DNA from: Ectothiorhodospira magna
Lineage (GTDB): Bacteria; Pseudomonadota; Gammaproteobacteria; Ectothiorhodospirales; Ectothiorhodospiraceae
DNA: 64,000 bases
NCBI RefSeq assembly: GCF_900110965.1
Contig: NZ_FOFO01000012.1
Span: 24,889-88,888, forward strand
Direction of reading: 5' to 3'
In this document: in pieces, positions 24,267 through 37,116 of the stretch
Position numbering within the stretch: position 1 is the stretch's first letter
Layout of the letters: each line of letters opens with the position of its first letter
Program-made: the position numbers and the translations under genes
Notes under the pieces: model-generated
What the model saw: the letters and a program-made list of their open reading frames with translations, nothing else
Database searches by the model: none
What the model was told of the DNA's origin: nothing

Positions 24267-26099
24267 CTACTCCACCGTCACTGACTTGGCCAGGTTACGG
24301 GGCTGGTCCACGTCGGTGCCCTTGAGCACGGCGGTGTGATAGGCCAGCAGTTGCAGGGGGATGGTGTGGATGATGGGGGACAGCCAGTCGTCCACCGGCG
24401 GCACCGCCAGGCTCTGGATGGCGCCGTCGTGACCCAGGGCTTCCACGTCGTCGGTAAAGACCAGCAGATGACCACCCCTGGCCCGGACTTCTTCCAGGTT
24501 GGACTTGAGCTTTTCAAGCAGGGCGTTGTTGGGAGCGACCACCACCACGGGCATGTCCGCGTCCACCAGGGCCAGGGGGCCATGCTTGAGTTCGCCGGCG
24601 GGATAAGCCTCGGCGTGGATGTAGGAGATTTCCTTGAGCTTGAGGGCACCTTCCAGGGCAATGGGGTAATGGCAGCCCCGCCCCAGGAACAGGGCGTGCT
24701 GCTTTTCCACCAGGCTCATGGCCAGGCGTTCGATGGGCGCGTCCAGATGAAGCACCTTTTCCATCACCGCCGGCAGGGTGCGGAGCTGTTCCACGAAATG
24801 CCGGATGCGGGCGGCATCCAGGCCGTGATGACGGCCCAGGGCCAGGACCAGCAGGAACAGGGCCACCAGCTGGGTGGTGAAAGCCTTGGTGGAGGCCACG
24901 CCGATCTCCGGCCCGGCATGGGTCATGAGGACCATGTCGGACTCTCGCACCAGGGAGCTTTCCGGCACGTTGCAGATGGCCAGGGCGCCCAGGTAGTCAT
25001 CTTCCCGGGCCTGCCGCAGGGCGGCCAGGGAGTCGGCGGTCTCGCCGGACTGGGAGATGGTCAGCAACAGGCAGTCGGGCAGTACGGCATGGCGGCGATA
25101 GCGGAATTCACTGGCCACTTCCACCCGGCAGGGCAGACCCAGTAGACCCTCGATCCAGTAGCCGGCCACCATGCCCGCGTGGTAGCTGGTGCCGCAGGCC
25201 AGGATCTGCAACGACTTCACCCGCTTGAGCAGGGCCTCGGAGTCAGGGCCCAGGATGCCTTCCAGCACCCCGTCACCGGACAGGCGGCCCTCCAGGGTTT
25301 CGGCCACGGCCCGGGGCTGTTCGTGGATCTCCTTGAGCATGAAGTGCCGATAGCGGCCCCGGTCGGCGGCCCCGGCAGTGAGGCTGCTTTCGGTGAGTGG
25401 CCGTTCCACCGGCTGCAGTTCGGCGTTGAAAAGTCGCACCTGATCCCGGCGCAGCTCCGCCAGATCACCGTTTTCCAGATAGATGAAACGCTGGGTCACC
25501 GGCAGCATGGCCTGGATGTCCGAGGCGATGAAGTGCTCGCCAATGCCCACGCCGATGATGAGCGGGCTGCCCTGGCGCACGGCGATGAGGCGGTCGGGCT
25601 GATCGCGGGCGATCACGCCCAGGGCGTAGGCGCCGGTGAAGTGGGTCACCGCCCGTTGCACCGATTCCAGCAGATCCAGCCCCTGGAGGCAGTAGTCCAT
25701 GATCTGGTGGGCGATCACCTCGGTGTCGGTGTCCGAGGTGAAGGTGTAGCCCTTGGCCTTGAGTTCACCGCGGATCTCGGCGTAGTTCTCGATGATGCCG
25801 TTGTGGACCACGGCAATGTGGTCACGGCTCATGTGAGGGTGGGCGTTGTATTCGGTGGGGCTACCGTGGGTGGCCCAGCGGGTGTGGGCGATGCCCAGGG
25901 TGCCGCGCAGGCCGTCACCGGCCAGGCGCTGGGCGAGGGCTTCCACCTTGCCCACGGCCCGTTCCCGCTGCAGGCCGGCATCCGGGTTCAGGACCACCAG
26001 ACCGGCGGAGTCGTAGCCGCGGTATTCCAGGCGGCGCAGACCTTCGATCAGGATGGGTTCCACATCACGCTGGGCGATGGCGCCGATGATTCCGCACAT
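24267..26099 (-). CDS. glmS: Glutamine-fructose-6-phosphate aminotransferase
   Basis: Makes glucosamine-6-phosphate from fructose-6-phosphate and glutamine, the entry step to UDP-GlcNAc for wall and LPS. The 610 residues begin MCGIIGAIA, with Cys2 the amidotransferase nucleophile after Met removal. Class II glutaminase motifs (THGSPTEYNAHPHMS, HNGIIENYAEIR) precede two SIS sugar-isomerase domains (ACGTSYHAGMVAGYWIE, TISQSGETADSLAALR, GRGCHYPIALEGALKLKE). It ends NLAKSVTVE as usual. It lies 133 bases after glmU. Confidence 0.97.
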   Translation of the reverse strand: MCGIIGAIAQRDVEPILIEGLRRLEYRGYDSAGLVVLNPDAGLQRERAVGKVEALAQRLAGDGLRGTLGIAHTRWATHGSPTEYNAHPHMSRDHIAVVHNGIIENYAEIRGELKAKGYTFTSDTDTEVIAHQIMDYCLQGLDLLESVQRAVTHFTGAYALGVIARDQPDRLIAVRQGSPLIIGVGIGEHFIASDIQAMLPVTQRFIYLENGDLAELRRDQVRLFNAELQPVERPLTESSLTAGAADRGRYRHFMLKEIHEQPRAVAETLEGRLSGDGVLEGILGPDSEALLKRVKSLQILACGTSYHAGMVAGYWIEGLLGLPCRVEVASEFRYRRHAVLPDCLLLTISQSGETADSLAALRQAREDDYLGALAICNVPESSLVRESDMVLMTHAGPEIGVASTKAFTTQLVALFLLVLALGRHHGLDAARIRHFVEQLRTLPAVMEKVLHLDAPIERLAMSLVEKQHALFLGRGCHYPIALEGALKLKEISYIHAEAYPAGELKHGPLALVDADMPVVVVAPNNALLEKLKSNLEEVRARGGHLLVFTDDVEALGHDGAIQSLAVPPVDDWLSPIIHTIPLQLLAYHTAVLKGTDVDQPRNLAKSVTVE

Positions 26100-26232
26100 G
26101 GTGGGTCTATCCCTCTGCTGGTCTTCGGGTCCCTCTCCGAGCCGGTGGGGTCGGAGCGAGGGGTGGTTTGACGGGGTGGCCGAATTTTTGTGTACGGCTA
26201 CCGTCCACTCGGGGAAGAAGGGCGTTTTCTAC

Positions 26233-27597
26233 TCAGCGCTTCTTCACCGGCCGCTGCCAATCCGGGCGGGTTTCCTGGGGGGCGCGGGTCAGGGTGAGCT
26301 GGCCCGGCGGGGCCGGCTGGTTGATGGTGGAACCGGCGCCGATGGTGGCACCCTCACCGATGGTGACCGGGGCCACCAGGGCGGTGTTGGAGCCGATGAA
26401 GGCGTGGTCGCCGATCACCGTCTGGTGCTTGTTCACCCCGTCGTAGTTGCAGGTGATGGTGCCGGCACCGATGTTGACCTGGCGGCCCACCCGGGTATCG
26501 CCCACGTAGCTCAGGTGGTTGATCTTGCTGCCCTGCCCCACCCGGCTCTTCTTGATCTCGACAAAATTGCCCACATGCACCCCGTCGTCCAGTTCGGTGC
26601 CGGGCCGCAGACGGGCGAAGGGACCGATGGTGCAACCGGGGCCGATGCGGGCATCCTCGATCACGCTGTGGGCGCGGATCACCGCACCAGGACCCACATG
26701 GGCATGGGTCAACACGCAGTGAGGGCCGATATGCGCCCCCTCCCCCAGCACCACATGACCTTCCAGGATCACGTTGACGTCCAGGGTGACATCCCGGGCG
26801 GCGGTGACGGTGCCGCGGATGTCCAGCCGGGCGGGGTCCATGACGGTGACGCCGGCGCGCATCAGGGCCTCGGCCTGACGCCGCTGATACAGGCGTTCCA
26901 TGGCCGCCAGTTGCACCCGGTCGTTGATGCCCATGAACCCATCGGCATCCGTGGCCGGGATCACGGTCACCGGGGCGCCTTCGGCCACCGCCAGACCGAT
27001 GCAGTCGGTGAGATACAGCTCACCCTGGGCGTTGTCCGGCGAGAGCTGGTCCAGCCAGCCCGTCAGGGCGGCGCGACGGGCCGCCATGAAACCGGTGTTG
27101 ACCTCGTTCACGGCCTGCTCGCTGGCGTCGGCATCCTTCTGCTCGACGATGCGCAAGGGCCTGCCCTGGTCATCGCGGATGATGCGACCATAGCCGGTGG
27201 GGTCCGGCAGGATCATGGACTGCACCGCCAGGGCGTGGTGGTCCAGGCCGTCCAGCAGGGCCTGTAGATTGGCGGCACCCACCAGGGGGACATCGCCGTA
27301 GAGGATCAGCACCCGGTCATCGGGACCGGCCACCGGCAGGGCCTGGGCCACGGCGTGGCCGGTACCCCGCTGCTCCCGCTGTTCCACCCAGGTGACGGGG
27401 GCGTCGGCCAGTCGCTCACGGACCTGATCGCCGCCATGGCCATGGACCACCGCAAGCCGGTCGGGCCTGAGTGAGCGCGCGGTATCGATCACGTGGGAAA
27501 GGAGTGGGCGTCCGCCCAGGGGATGCAGCACCTTGGGCAGTGCTGATCGCATGCGTGTGCCTTGCCCGGCGGCAAGGATGATGATGGTGGTTGCCAT
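26233..27597 (-). CDS. glmU: Bifunctional UDP-GlcNAc pyrophosphorylase / glucosamine-1-P acetyltransferase
   Basis: Cytosolic enzyme completing UDP-GlcNAc synthesis. The N-terminal uridylyltransferase carries [24 protein letters not shown] and [11 protein letters not shown]. The C-terminal left-handed beta helix shows hexapeptide repeats ([28 protein letters not shown]) and the acetyl-CoA site [22 protein letters not shown] give ATG 27597; a GTG two codons upstream (27603) has the better-spaced AGGA and could be the true start. It follows the atp terminator and precedes glmS. Confidence 0.96.
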   Translation of the reverse strand: MATTIIILAAGQGTRMRSALPKVLHPLGGRPLLSHVIDTARSLRPDRLAVVHGHGGDQVRERLADAPVTWVEQREQRGTGHAVAQALPVAGPDDRVLILYGDVPLVGAANLQALLDGLDHHALAVQSMILPDPTGYGRIIRDDQGRPLRIVEQKDADASEQAVNEVNTGFMAARRAALTGWLDQLSPDNAQGELYLTDCIGLAVAEGAPVTVIPATDADGFMGINDRVQLAAMERLYQRRQAEALMRAGVTVMDPARLDIRGTVTAARDVTLDVNVILEGHVVLGEGAHIGPHCVLTHAHVGPGAVIRAHSVIEDARIGPGCTIGPFARLRPGTELDDGVHVGNFVEIKKSRVGQGSKINHLSYVGDTRVGRQVNIGAGTITCNYDGVNKHQTVIGDHAFIGSNTALVAPVTIGEGATIGAGSTINQPAPPGQLTLTRAPQETRPDWQRPVKKR

Positions 27598-27632
27598 GGT
27601 CACCCGCAGGTCCTGCCTTGGGTTATGCGCGC

Positions 27633-27668
27633 AAACGAAAACACGGCCATGCCGATGGCATGGCCGTG
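27633..27668 (-). terminator. Terminator of the ATP synthase operon
   Basis: A perfect 12-bp stem, CACGGCCATGCC-ATC-GGCATGGCCGTG, followed on the minus strand by TTTTCGTTT, 18 bases past the atpC stop. Confidence 0.9.
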
Positions 27669-27685
27669 GGTTTCCTGGATAGTGC

Positions 27686-28114
27686 TTACTGGTTGGTGTT
27701 CTTGCGCAACTTCTGGATCATGCGCAGGCGCGCCGCGGCCTCGATCAACTCCGACTGTGCCTTGGCATAGTCGAAATCGGCCCTGCGGTTGGCCAGGGCA
27801 TCTTCCGCCCGCTGCTTGGCTTCCAGGGCCTCGGCCTCGTCCAGATCCTTGGCACGAACCGCCGTGTCCGCCAGTACAGTCACCACATGGGGCTGCACTT
27901 CCAGCAGACCACCGGAGATGAAGATGTGATGCTCTTCTCCGGAATCGGACACCCTGACCCGGATTTCACCGGGCTTGAGCAATGCCACGAACTGGGAGTG
28001 ACGAGGCAAAATACCCACCTCGCCCTGTTCTGCCGGCGCCACCAGCATGTGAGCCGTACCGGAGTAGATGGACTCCTCCGCGCTCACAATATCGACGTGA
28101 AACGTCATAGCCAT
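27686..28114 (-). CDS. atpC: ATP synthase epsilon subunit
   Basis: A 142-residue central-stalk subunit of F1. The N-terminal beta-sandwich shows [38 protein letters not shown] and [21 protein letters not shown], followed by the helical hairpin [27 protein letters not shown] that regulates ATP hydrolysis. Last gene of the operon, 15 bases after atpD. Confidence 0.96.
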   Translation of the reverse strand: MAMTFHVDIVSAEESIYSGTAHMLVAPAEQGEVGILPRHSQFVALLKPGEIRVRVSDSGEEHHIFISGGLLEVQPHVVTVLADTAVRAKDLDEAEALEAKQRAEDALANRRADFDYAKAQSELIEAAARLRMIQKLRKNTNQ

Positions 28115-28129
28115 GGGGTGCCCCCGATT

Positions 28130-29524
<1,395 letters not shown>

Positions 29525-29556
29525 CTAGTCTCTCAAATCTTGAACCGGGGTCGGCC

Positions 29557-30417
29557 TCAGACCGCTGCGGCGCCGCCGACGATCTCGGAGATCTCTTGGG
29601 TAATGGCTGCCTGGCGGGCCTTGTTGTAGACCAGCTGCAGCTCATGGATGAGATCCCCGGCGTTGTCGGTGGCGGACTTCATGGCCACCATGCGGGCAGC
29701 CATTTCACAGGCAACGTTCTCGACCACCGCCTGATAGATCACCGACTCGATGTACCGGGTCAGCAGCGTATCCAGTACCGGCACGGTGTCCGGTTCGTAG
29801 ATGTAATCCCAGTGATGCTTGAGCGCCTGCTCGCCGGTCGGCACGATGGGCAGCAGGGTGGTGACCTTGGGCTGTTGGCTCATGGTGTTGACGAACTCGT
29901 TTTCCATCAGGATCAGCCGATCGATACGACCTTCGTCGTAGTGATTCAGCATGACCTTGACGGTGCCGATGAGGTCATTCAACCGGGGCCGGTCGCCCAG
30001 GTTGCCCACATTGGCCACGACTTCGCCACCAAGGCGCCGGAAGAATCCGAGCGCCTTGTTGCCGATCAGGCACAACTCGATCTCCGCGCCCTGATTGCGC
30101 CATTCGGTCATGGTCTGCACGGTCTTCTTGAACAGGTTGATGTTCAAGCCGCCGCACAGGCCGCGATCGGTGGAGACGACGATGATACCCACCCGCTTGA
30201 CCTCGCGTTCCTCCAGGTAGGGGTGCCGGTATTCGGCATGGGCCATCGCCACGTGCCCCATTACCTGACGGATCTTGTCGGCATAGGGGCGGGTCGCCAG
30301 CATGCGGTCCTGCGCCTTGCGCATCTTGCTGGCGGCCACCATCTCCATGGCCTTGGTGATCTTCTGAGTATTCTTGATACTCTTGATCTGGCCGCGGATC
30401 TCTTTTGCGCCTGCCAT
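29557..30417 (-). CDS. atpG: ATP synthase gamma subunit
   Basis: Rotor shaft of F1, 286 residues. It begins [36 protein letters not shown] and ends with the matching C-terminal helix ([44 protein letters not shown] is the span, split here as [15 protein letters not shown] and [14 protein letters not shown]). GLCGGLN marks the globular part. It lies 14 bases after atpA. Confidence 0.97.
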   Translation of the reverse strand: MAGAKEIRGQIKSIKNTQKITKAMEMVAASKMRKAQDRMLATRPYADKIRQVMGHVAMAHAEYRHPYLEEREVKRVGIIVVSTDRGLCGGLNINLFKKTVQTMTEWRNQGAEIELCLIGNKALGFFRRLGGEVVANVGNLGDRPRLNDLIGTVKVMLNHYDEGRIDRLILMENEFVNTMSQQPKVTTLLPIVPTGEQALKHHWDYIYEPDTVPVLDTLLTRYIESVIYQAVVENVACEMAARMVAMKSATDNAGDLIHELQLVYNKARQAAITQEISEIVGGAAAV

Positions 30418-30431
30418 AAGTCAGCTCCCGG

Positions 30432-31973
30432 TTACCAGCTGTGGTTTGCCTTGAAGTCTTCCAGGGCAGCCTTCATGCCGGCCTGGATCTCATCGCTGTA
30501 GTCGCCCTTCTCATTGATCTTGGCGAGCAGTTCCGCCTGGCTGGAGCGCAGGTAGTCGTGCAGGGCGTGTTCAAAGTCCACCACCTTCTTCACGTCCACG
30601 TCGTCCAGGTAGCCTTGTTCGGCGGCATACAGGGAGAAGCCCATCTCGGCAATGGAGAGCGGGGCATACTGCTTCTGCTTCATGAGTTCCATGACCCGCT
30701 GGCCACGCTCCAGCTGTCTGCGGGTGGCCTCGTCCAGGTCGGAGGCAAACTGCGAGAACGCAGCCAGCTCGCGATACTGGGCCAGGGCCAGACGCACACC
30801 ACCACCCAGCTTCTTGATGATCTTGGTCTGGGCTGCACCACCCACACGGGACACGGACAGACCGGCGTTGATGGCCGGACGGATACCCGAGTTGAACAGG
30901 TCGGTTTCCAGGAAGATCTGACCGTCGGTGATGGAGATCACGTTGGTGGGCACGAAGGCCGACACGTCACCCGCCTGGGTTTCGATGATGGGCAGGGCGG
31001 TCAGGGAGCCGGTCTTGCCCTTCACTTCGCCATTGGTGAAGGCTTCCACGTACTCGGCGTTGACGCGGGAGGCACGCTCCAGCAGACGGGAGTGCAGGTA
31101 GAAGACGTCACCCGGATAGGCTTCACGGCCCGGCGGACGGCGCAGCAGCAGGGAGACCTGACGGTAGGCCCAGGCCTGCTTGGTGAGGTCGTCGTAAATG
31201 ATCAGGGCGTCTTCACCGCGGTCACGGAAGTACTCGCCCATGGCGCAACCGGCGTAGGGGGCGATGTACTGCATGGCGGCGGAGTCGGAGGCGGTGGCGG
31301 CGACGATGATGGTGTGATCCATCGCGCCATGCTCTTCCAGCTTGCGCACCACGTTGGCAATGGAGGAGGCCTTCTGGCCCACTGCCACGTAGATACACTT
31401 GATGCCGGTACCCTTCTGGTTGATGATCGCGTCGACGGCCACGGCGGTCTTGCCAGTCTGGCGGTCGCCGATGATCAGCTCACGCTGACCCCGACCAATG
31501 GGCACCATGGCGTCGATGGCCTTCAGACCGGTCTGCACCGGCTGGTCCACGGATTTACGGTCGATCACGCCAGGGGCAATCTTTTCAATGGGAGAGCTGT
31601 GAGGGGTCTCGATGGCGCCCTTGCCGTCGATGGCCAGGCCCAGGGAGTTCACCACGCGACCCAGCAGGGCCTCGCCCACCGGGACTTCCAGAATACGGCC
31701 AGTACAACGGGCGGTGTCACCTTCCTTGATGTGCTTGTAGTCACCCAGCACCACGGCGCCCACGGAGTCCCGCTCCAGGTTCAGGGCCATGCCGAAGGTG
31801 TTGCCGGGGAACTCGATCATTTCACCCTGCATGACATCGGCCAGACCGTGCAGGCGGACGATACCATCGGACAGGCTGACCACGGTGCCCTCGGTGCGTG
31901 CTTCCGCCGCGGACTCGTAGCTCTTGATGCGCTGGCTGATCAGTTCACTGATTTCAGACGGGTTGAGTTGCAT
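30432..31973 (-). CDS. atpA: ATP synthase alpha subunit
   Basis: Non-catalytic nucleotide-binding F1 subunit, 513 residues, the standard length. It begins [17 protein letters not shown] and has Walker [16 protein letters not shown], the signature [19 protein letters not shown] and the arginine finger within it. It lies 13 bases after atpH. Confidence 0.98.
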   Translation of the reverse strand: MQLNPSEISELISQRIKSYESAAEARTEGTVVSLSDGIVRLHGLADVMQGEMIEFPGNTFGMALNLERDSVGAVVLGDYKHIKEGDTARCTGRILEVPVGEALLGRVVNSLGLAIDGKGAIETPHSSPIEKIAPGVIDRKSVDQPVQTGLKAIDAMVPIGRGQRELIIGDRQTGKTAVAVDAIINQKGTGIKCIYVAVGQKASSIANVVRKLEEHGAMDHTIIVAATASDSAAMQYIAPYAGCAMGEYFRDRGEDALIIYDDLTKQAWAYRQVSLLLRRPPGREAYPGDVFYLHSRLLERASRVNAEYVEAFTNGEVKGKTGSLTALPIIETQAGDVSAFVPTNVISITDGQIFLETDLFNSGIRPAINAGLSVSRVGGAAQTKIIKKLGGGVRLALAQYRELAAFSQFASDLDEATRRQLERGQRVMELMKQKQYAPLSIAEMGFSLYAAEQGYLDDVDVKKVVDFEHALHDYLRSSQAELLAKINEKGDYSDEIQAGMKAALEDFKANHSW

Positions 31974-31986
31974 ATTTCGAATCCTC

Positions 31987-32523
31987 TTAGCGGCTCAGAT
32001 TGGAGGCCAGGCGCGTCAAGCGCCCACGGACTGAGCCATCGATGACCAGATCTCCCGCGCGGATGATGGCGCCGCCGATGAGGCTGTCGTCCACTTCGCA
32101 GACCAGCTCCACTTCCTTGCCGAGCCGCTTTTTCAGGGCAGCGGCGATGGACTTTTGCTGTTCTGCGTCCACCGCCTGGGCGGAAATTACGGTGGCTTCC
32201 ACCTTGTTTTCGGCGGCGGCACGCATCACCTCAAACAGGGCGGTAATCTCCGGCAGCAGCGCCAGCCGGCCATTTTCCGCCAGCAGGCGGATAAAGTTCT
32301 GGCCGCTGTCATCCACCTTGCCCTTGCACACATCAAGAAAGGCCTTGGCGATCGTCTCGCGGGTGAGTTTGGGGCTGTCGAGTAAGGCGCGCATGTTCGG
32401 GTCGTGGGCGACCGCCGACATGAAGGCCAGCTGGTCGGACCAGCCGGCCAGCTTGCCGGCATCCCGCGCAACCTCGAACACCGCCTTGGCATAGGGCCTT
32501 GCGGCCGTCGTGTTTTCAGACAT
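31987..32523 (-). CDS. atpH: ATP synthase delta subunit
   Basis: A 178-residue peripheral-stalk subunit joining F1 alpha to the b subunits. It begins with the family's [20 protein letters not shown] and ends with [21 protein letters not shown], the conserved C-terminal signature. Ten bases after atpF. Confidence 0.96.
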   Translation of the reverse strand: MSENTTAARPYAKAVFEVARDAGKLAGWSDQLAFMSAVAHDPNMRALLDSPKLTRETIAKAFLDVCKGKVDDSGQNFIRLLAENGRLALLPEITALFEVMRAAAENKVEATVISAQAVDAEQQKSIAAALKKRLGKEVELVCEVDDSLIGGAIIRAGDLVIDGSVRGRLTRLASNLSR

Positions 32524-32533
32524 GGCGGCTCAC

Positions 32534-33004
32534 CTAGATCTGGCTCACCAGGTCTTTGATCACCTGATTGTGGGCCTTGGCGTCGATTTCCTTCTTCAGG
32601 ATGCGTTCAGCGCCGGAGATGGCCAGGGTACCCACCTGCTTGCGCAGTTCTTCACGGGCACGAATGACCTCCTGGTCGATCTCGGACTGGGCCGCCACCT
32701 TGATGCGATCGCCTTCCTGGCGGGCGGTGTCCTTGGCGGACTCCACGATCTCGTTGGCCCGCTTCTGGGCCATGGCGACGATGTCTGCGGCCTGCTGCTT
32801 GGCCTCCTGAAGAACCTTCTTGGCTCTTTCCTCGGCAAGCTGCTGCTCATGCTTGCCACGCTCGGCAGCGGCGAGGCCATCGGCAATCTGCTTCTGACGC
32901 TCCTGCATCGCCTTGATGATGGGGGGCCACACATACTTCATTGTGACCCACACCAACATGGCGAAGGTGATCATCTGGCCGAGCAGCGTGAGATTGATAT
33001 TCAC
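32534..33004 (-). CDS. atpF: ATP synthase b subunit
   Basis: A 156-residue stator subunit: a single N-terminal membrane anchor ([20 protein letters not shown]) followed by a long charged coiled coil ([18 protein letters not shown] and onward). The standard gammaproteobacterial length. No second b' gene is present, so the stator is a b2 homodimer. Confidence 0.96.
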   Translation of the reverse strand: MNINLTLLGQMITFAMLVWVTMKYVWPPIIKAMQERQKQIADGLAAAERGKHEQQLAEERAKKVLQEAKQQAADIVAMAQKRANEIVESAKDTARQEGDRIKVAAQSEIDQEVIRAREELRKQVGTLAISGAERILKKEIDAKAHNQVIKDLVSQI

Positions 33005-33062
33005 GTTGCTACCTCCCCTTGAGACGGTTTAACGGATGGCATGCGCGGAAAAAATCCGTGCC

Positions 33063-33431
<369 letters not shown>

Positions 33432-33434
33432 TCA

Positions 33435-34223
<789 letters not shown>

Positions 34224-34595
34224 TTACTCGTTTGCACCGGACAGCATCGGCAGCAGCGCCAGCCAGAAAGCCATGAAACCGGCCATGTAAGTCAGGAACA
34301 TGGGCAGGAAATCCACTTTCAGCCACACGATTGCAACCACAAACAGGATGACGGTCAGGAGGATTTTTTGTGCCTCGCCGACATAAAAACTTTTCACGAT
34401 GACCTTCGCCGGTTTTCCCCTTCGGCCGGAAAAGACACGCAGGGCAAAATAAGCTGTGGACAGCACACTGATCATGCCCCCCGTCAACGCGGACCAAGCG
34501 GCCTGTGGTCCGGCCAGCCCGAAGGCAATCAGCCATCCAGCCACCGCCACCGCCAATTGCAGACCAAGGACCAGTCCTGCGGTCCGGTTAATCAT
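34224..34595 (-). CDS. atpI: ATP synthase assembly protein I
   Basis: A 123-residue, four-helix membrane protein at the head of the operon; AtpI helps assemble the c-ring. It has GGMISVLSTAYFALRVF and the closing MAGFMAFWLALLPML. ATG 34595 has GGAG upstream; a TTG at 34610 is less likely. Confidence 0.9.
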   Translation of the reverse strand: MINRTAGLVLGLQLAVAVAGWLIAFGLAGPQAAWSALTGGMISVLSTAYFALRVFSGRRGKPAKVIVKSFYVGEAQKILLTVILFVVAIVWLKVDFLPMFLTYMAGFMAFWLALLPMLSGANE

Positions 34596-34696
34596 GGTCG
34601 CTCCGGGCAAACAGATTGTCTGACGTGTTGCTGATAATGAAGTTCACCCGTGGTTTCCGGCGCCGGCCCGTCATCCAAGGTCGACGGCAGCGGCGG

Positions 34697-34725
34697 ATTA
34701 TAAAAGGCCATGACCGAGGGGTCAA
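34697..34725 (-). promoter_or_regulatory. Sigma70 promoter of the ATP synthase operon
   Basis: On the minus strand TTGACC (34720-34725) and a perfect TATAAT (34697-34702) are exactly 17 bases apart, about 100 bases before the atpI start. This is the strongest promoter visible in the window. Confidence 0.85.
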
Positions 34726-34767
34726 CGCATCATTGACCATTGATGGCCAATTAAAGTGACCGTCTCT

Positions 34768-35634
34768 TCAGCGAATATGCCCAAGAATGCCGTCCAGTTC
34801 GTCCAGGCTATTGTACTGAATCACCAGCCGCCCCTTGCCTTTGGTGTTGTAATGGATGTTCACCCGCGCCCCCAATCGATCGGACAATTCCGTTTCCAAA
34901 CGGGCCACATCCGGATTGCGGGGCGGCGGCGCCTCCCGGCGGGGAGTCTGCTGTACCGACTGCACCAGCCGTTCGGTGGCCCGTACTGACAGATCCTGGT
35001 CCACCACCTGACGCGCTGCCGTCACCTGTTGGTCCTCCACCAGGGTCAGCAGCGCCCGGGCATGGCCCATGTTGAGGCGCCCTTCATCCACCAATGCCTT
35101 GACCGGCGCTTCCAGTTCCAGCAGGCGCAGCAGGTTGGTGACACTGGTACGGGAACGCCCCACGGCTTCAGCCGCCTGCTGATGGGTCATGCCAAATTCA
35201 TGAATCAACCGTTGCAGGGCATTGGCTTCCTCCAGGGGGTTGAGATCCTCCCGCTGGATATTTTCAATCAAGGCCATGGCTGCCGCCGACGGGTCCGGCA
35301 CCTCTCGCACCAGAGCCGGGATCACCTGCAGACCGGCTATCTGTGCCGCCCGCCAGCGGCGTTCACCGGCCACCAACTCGTAACCGCCCGCCACTGGCCG
35401 CACCAGCACCGGCTGCATCACACCCTGGGCACGAATGGAATCTGCCAGGGCCGCCAGGGCGTCGGGGTCCATGTTCACCCGCGGCTGATAGCGACCCCGT
35501 TCGATCTGGTCCACTGGAATGTGATACAGCCCATCATCGGCAGCAAGGGCTTGCGGGTCTTCCCGGTCGTCCCTGGCGCCGGCGCTGAGCAGGACATCCA
35601 GCCCTCGACCCAGCCCTGTCTTTCGTTTTGCCAT
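34768..35634 (-). CDS. parB: Chromosome-partitioning protein ParB
   Basis: A 288-residue CTP-dependent clamp that loads at parS sites near the origin. Motifs: GLGRGLDVLLS, QPRVNMDP, GYELVAGERRWRAAQIAGL, ALIENIQREDLNPLEEANA, and the HTH MTHQQAAEAVGRSRTSVTNLLRLLEL. The C-terminal dimer domain ends LVIQYNSLDELDGILGHIR. Three bases separate it from parA. Confidence 0.97.
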   Translation of the reverse strand: MAKRKTGLGRGLDVLLSAGARDDREDPQALAADDGLYHIPVDQIERGRYQPRVNMDPDALAALADSIRAQGVMQPVLVRPVAGGYELVAGERRWRAAQIAGLQVIPALVREVPDPSAAAMALIENIQREDLNPLEEANALQRLIHEFGMTHQQAAEAVGRSRTSVTNLLRLLELEAPVKALVDEGRLNMGHARALLTLVEDQQVTAARQVVDQDLSVRATERLVQSVQQTPRREAPPPRNPDVARLETELSDRLGARVNIHYNTKGKGRLVIQYNSLDELDGILGHIR

Positions 35635-35637
35635 GAA

Positions 35638-36456
35638 TCACTGCTCTCCAGATACGGATACTGTTCCACCCGCCTGATCCGACGCCCCCCGGCGCCCTTC
35701 ACGGCGGAGCATTTCCTCCGCCAGGGCCAGATAAGCCTGGGCGCCACGGGAGGATCTGTCATAGTCCATCACCGGCAGGCCGTGACTGGGGGCCTCGGCC
35801 AGACGGATATTGCGGGGAATGACGGTGTGATAGACCTTGTCGCCAAAGTGATGGATCAGTTGGGCGGACACATCGTTGGTCAAATTATTGCGTGGATCGA
35901 ACATGGTACGCAGCACGCCATGAATATGCAGGTCACGATTGACCGACTCGCGGATACTCTCGATGGTCTGCACCAGCGCCGATAGCCCCTCCAGGGCATA
36001 ATATTCACACTGCATGGGGATGATCACCCCCTGGGCGGCCACCAGGGCATTGACTGTCAGCATGTTCAGGGCAGGAGGACAGTCAATGAGAATAAAGTCA
36101 TACTGATCATGAATGGGGGCCAGTGCCTCCTGCAACCGATACTCCCGGCGCAGGGCGGTCATCAGACTGACCTCCGCCACCGTCAGGTCGCCATTGGCGG
36201 GCATCAGGTCATATCCCACCGGCGTCAGCCCCATGATGGCCTGTCCGGCATCAACCCGCTTCATCAGCACCTCACAGGCGCCCTGAACCAGGGCATGTTT
36301 ATCAGCACCGCTGCCCGTGGTGGCATTGCCCTGGGGATCCAGGTCAATCAGCAGCACCCGGTAGCGGGCAGCGGCCAGACAGGCGGACAGATTGATACTG
36401 GTGGTGGTTTTGCCCACCCCACCCTTCTGATTGGCCACAGCGATGATTCTGACCAT
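35638..36456 (-). CDS. parA: Chromosome-partitioning ATPase ParA
   Basis: A 272-residue Walker-type ATPase (Soj) binding the nucleoid and moving ParB-parS complexes. Motifs: RIIAVANQKGGVGKTTTSINL (deviant Walker A), LLIDLDPQGNATTGSG, and FILIDCPPALNMLTVNAL. The C-terminus carries about 25 extra Arg/Gly/Ser-rich residues. Five bases after rsmG. Confidence 0.97.
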   Translation of the reverse strand: MVRIIAVANQKGGVGKTTTSINLSACLAAARYRVLLIDLDPQGNATTGSGADKHALVQGACEVLMKRVDAGQAIMGLTPVGYDLMPANGDLTVAEVSLMTALRREYRLQEALAPIHDQYDFILIDCPPALNMLTVNALVAAQGVIIPMQCEYYALEGLSALVQTIESIRESVNRDLHIHGVLRTMFDPRNNLTNDVSAQLIHHFGDKVYHTVIPRNIRLAEAPSHGLPVMDYDRSSRGAQAYLALAEEMLRREGRRGASDQAGGTVSVSGEQ

Positions 36457-36461
36457 AGGTG

Positions 36462-37097
36462 CTAATCCTTGTTAATCTCGACAAGGTGCCGCGCAGCGGC
36501 AAGGCCCGGTACCTGAAGCGAATGAGTGGCCACCACCCGCCAGCCTGTGGGCAGAGCCTGAGGATCGTCATCCGTATCCCGGCCCTTCATGGCCAGCAAT
36601 TGGCCTTCGGGGGCGCATAAATGTCCGGCCAGACGGGTAAAGGCCGCTGTAGCAGCAAAAGCACGGCTGATGACTGTATCAAAGCCCTCGTCGGGGTGAT
36701 AGTTTTCCACCCGATCCTGCACCACGACCACATTGTCCATCTCCAGGGCCATGACCGCCTGACGCAGAAACCGGGTTTTCTTGCCGCCGGAGTCCAGCAA
36801 TACCAGTTGCCAATCCGGTCGGGCCAGGGCCAGAGGAATCCCCGGCAGACCAGGACCGGTGCCGATATCCGCGATGCGCGGCCCCCGCACCCAGGGCAGG
36901 ACCGCCAGACTGTCCAGCAGATGCCGCTGGACCATGGCCTCAAAATCCCTGACTGCAGTGAGGTTATAGGCCCGATTCCAGCGCTCCATCAGGCACAGGT
37001 ACCGGGCCAGGGGGGGCGCCAGACCTGGGGGCAGAGACAAGGCAGTCAGGCCATCGCGCAGCAATTCATTGGCAGCAGGGGGCAGGGCATGGGACAT
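36462..37097 (-). CDS. rsmG: 16S rRNA (guanine527-N7)-methyltransferase
   Basis: A 211-residue SAM-dependent enzyme methylating G527 of 16S rRNA. It shows MERWNRAYNLTAVRDFEAMVQRHLLDSLAV and the SAM loop IADIGTGPGLPGIPLALARP. ATG 37097 is used; a GTG at 37124, inside the end of mnmG, is the alternative. Neither has a clear RBS, so coupling to mnmG is likely. Confidence 0.94.
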   Translation of the reverse strand: MSHALPPAANELLRDGLTALSLPPGLAPPLARYLCLMERWNRAYNLTAVRDFEAMVQRHLLDSLAVLPWVRGPRIADIGTGPGLPGIPLALARPDWQLVLLDSGGKKTRFLRQAVMALEMDNVVVVQDRVENYHPDEGFDTVISRAFAATAAFTRLAGHLCAPEGQLLAMKGRDTDDDPQALPTGWRVVATHSLQVPGLAAARHLVEINKD

Positions 37098-37116
37098 GGT
37101 GTGGATAATCCGCGAA

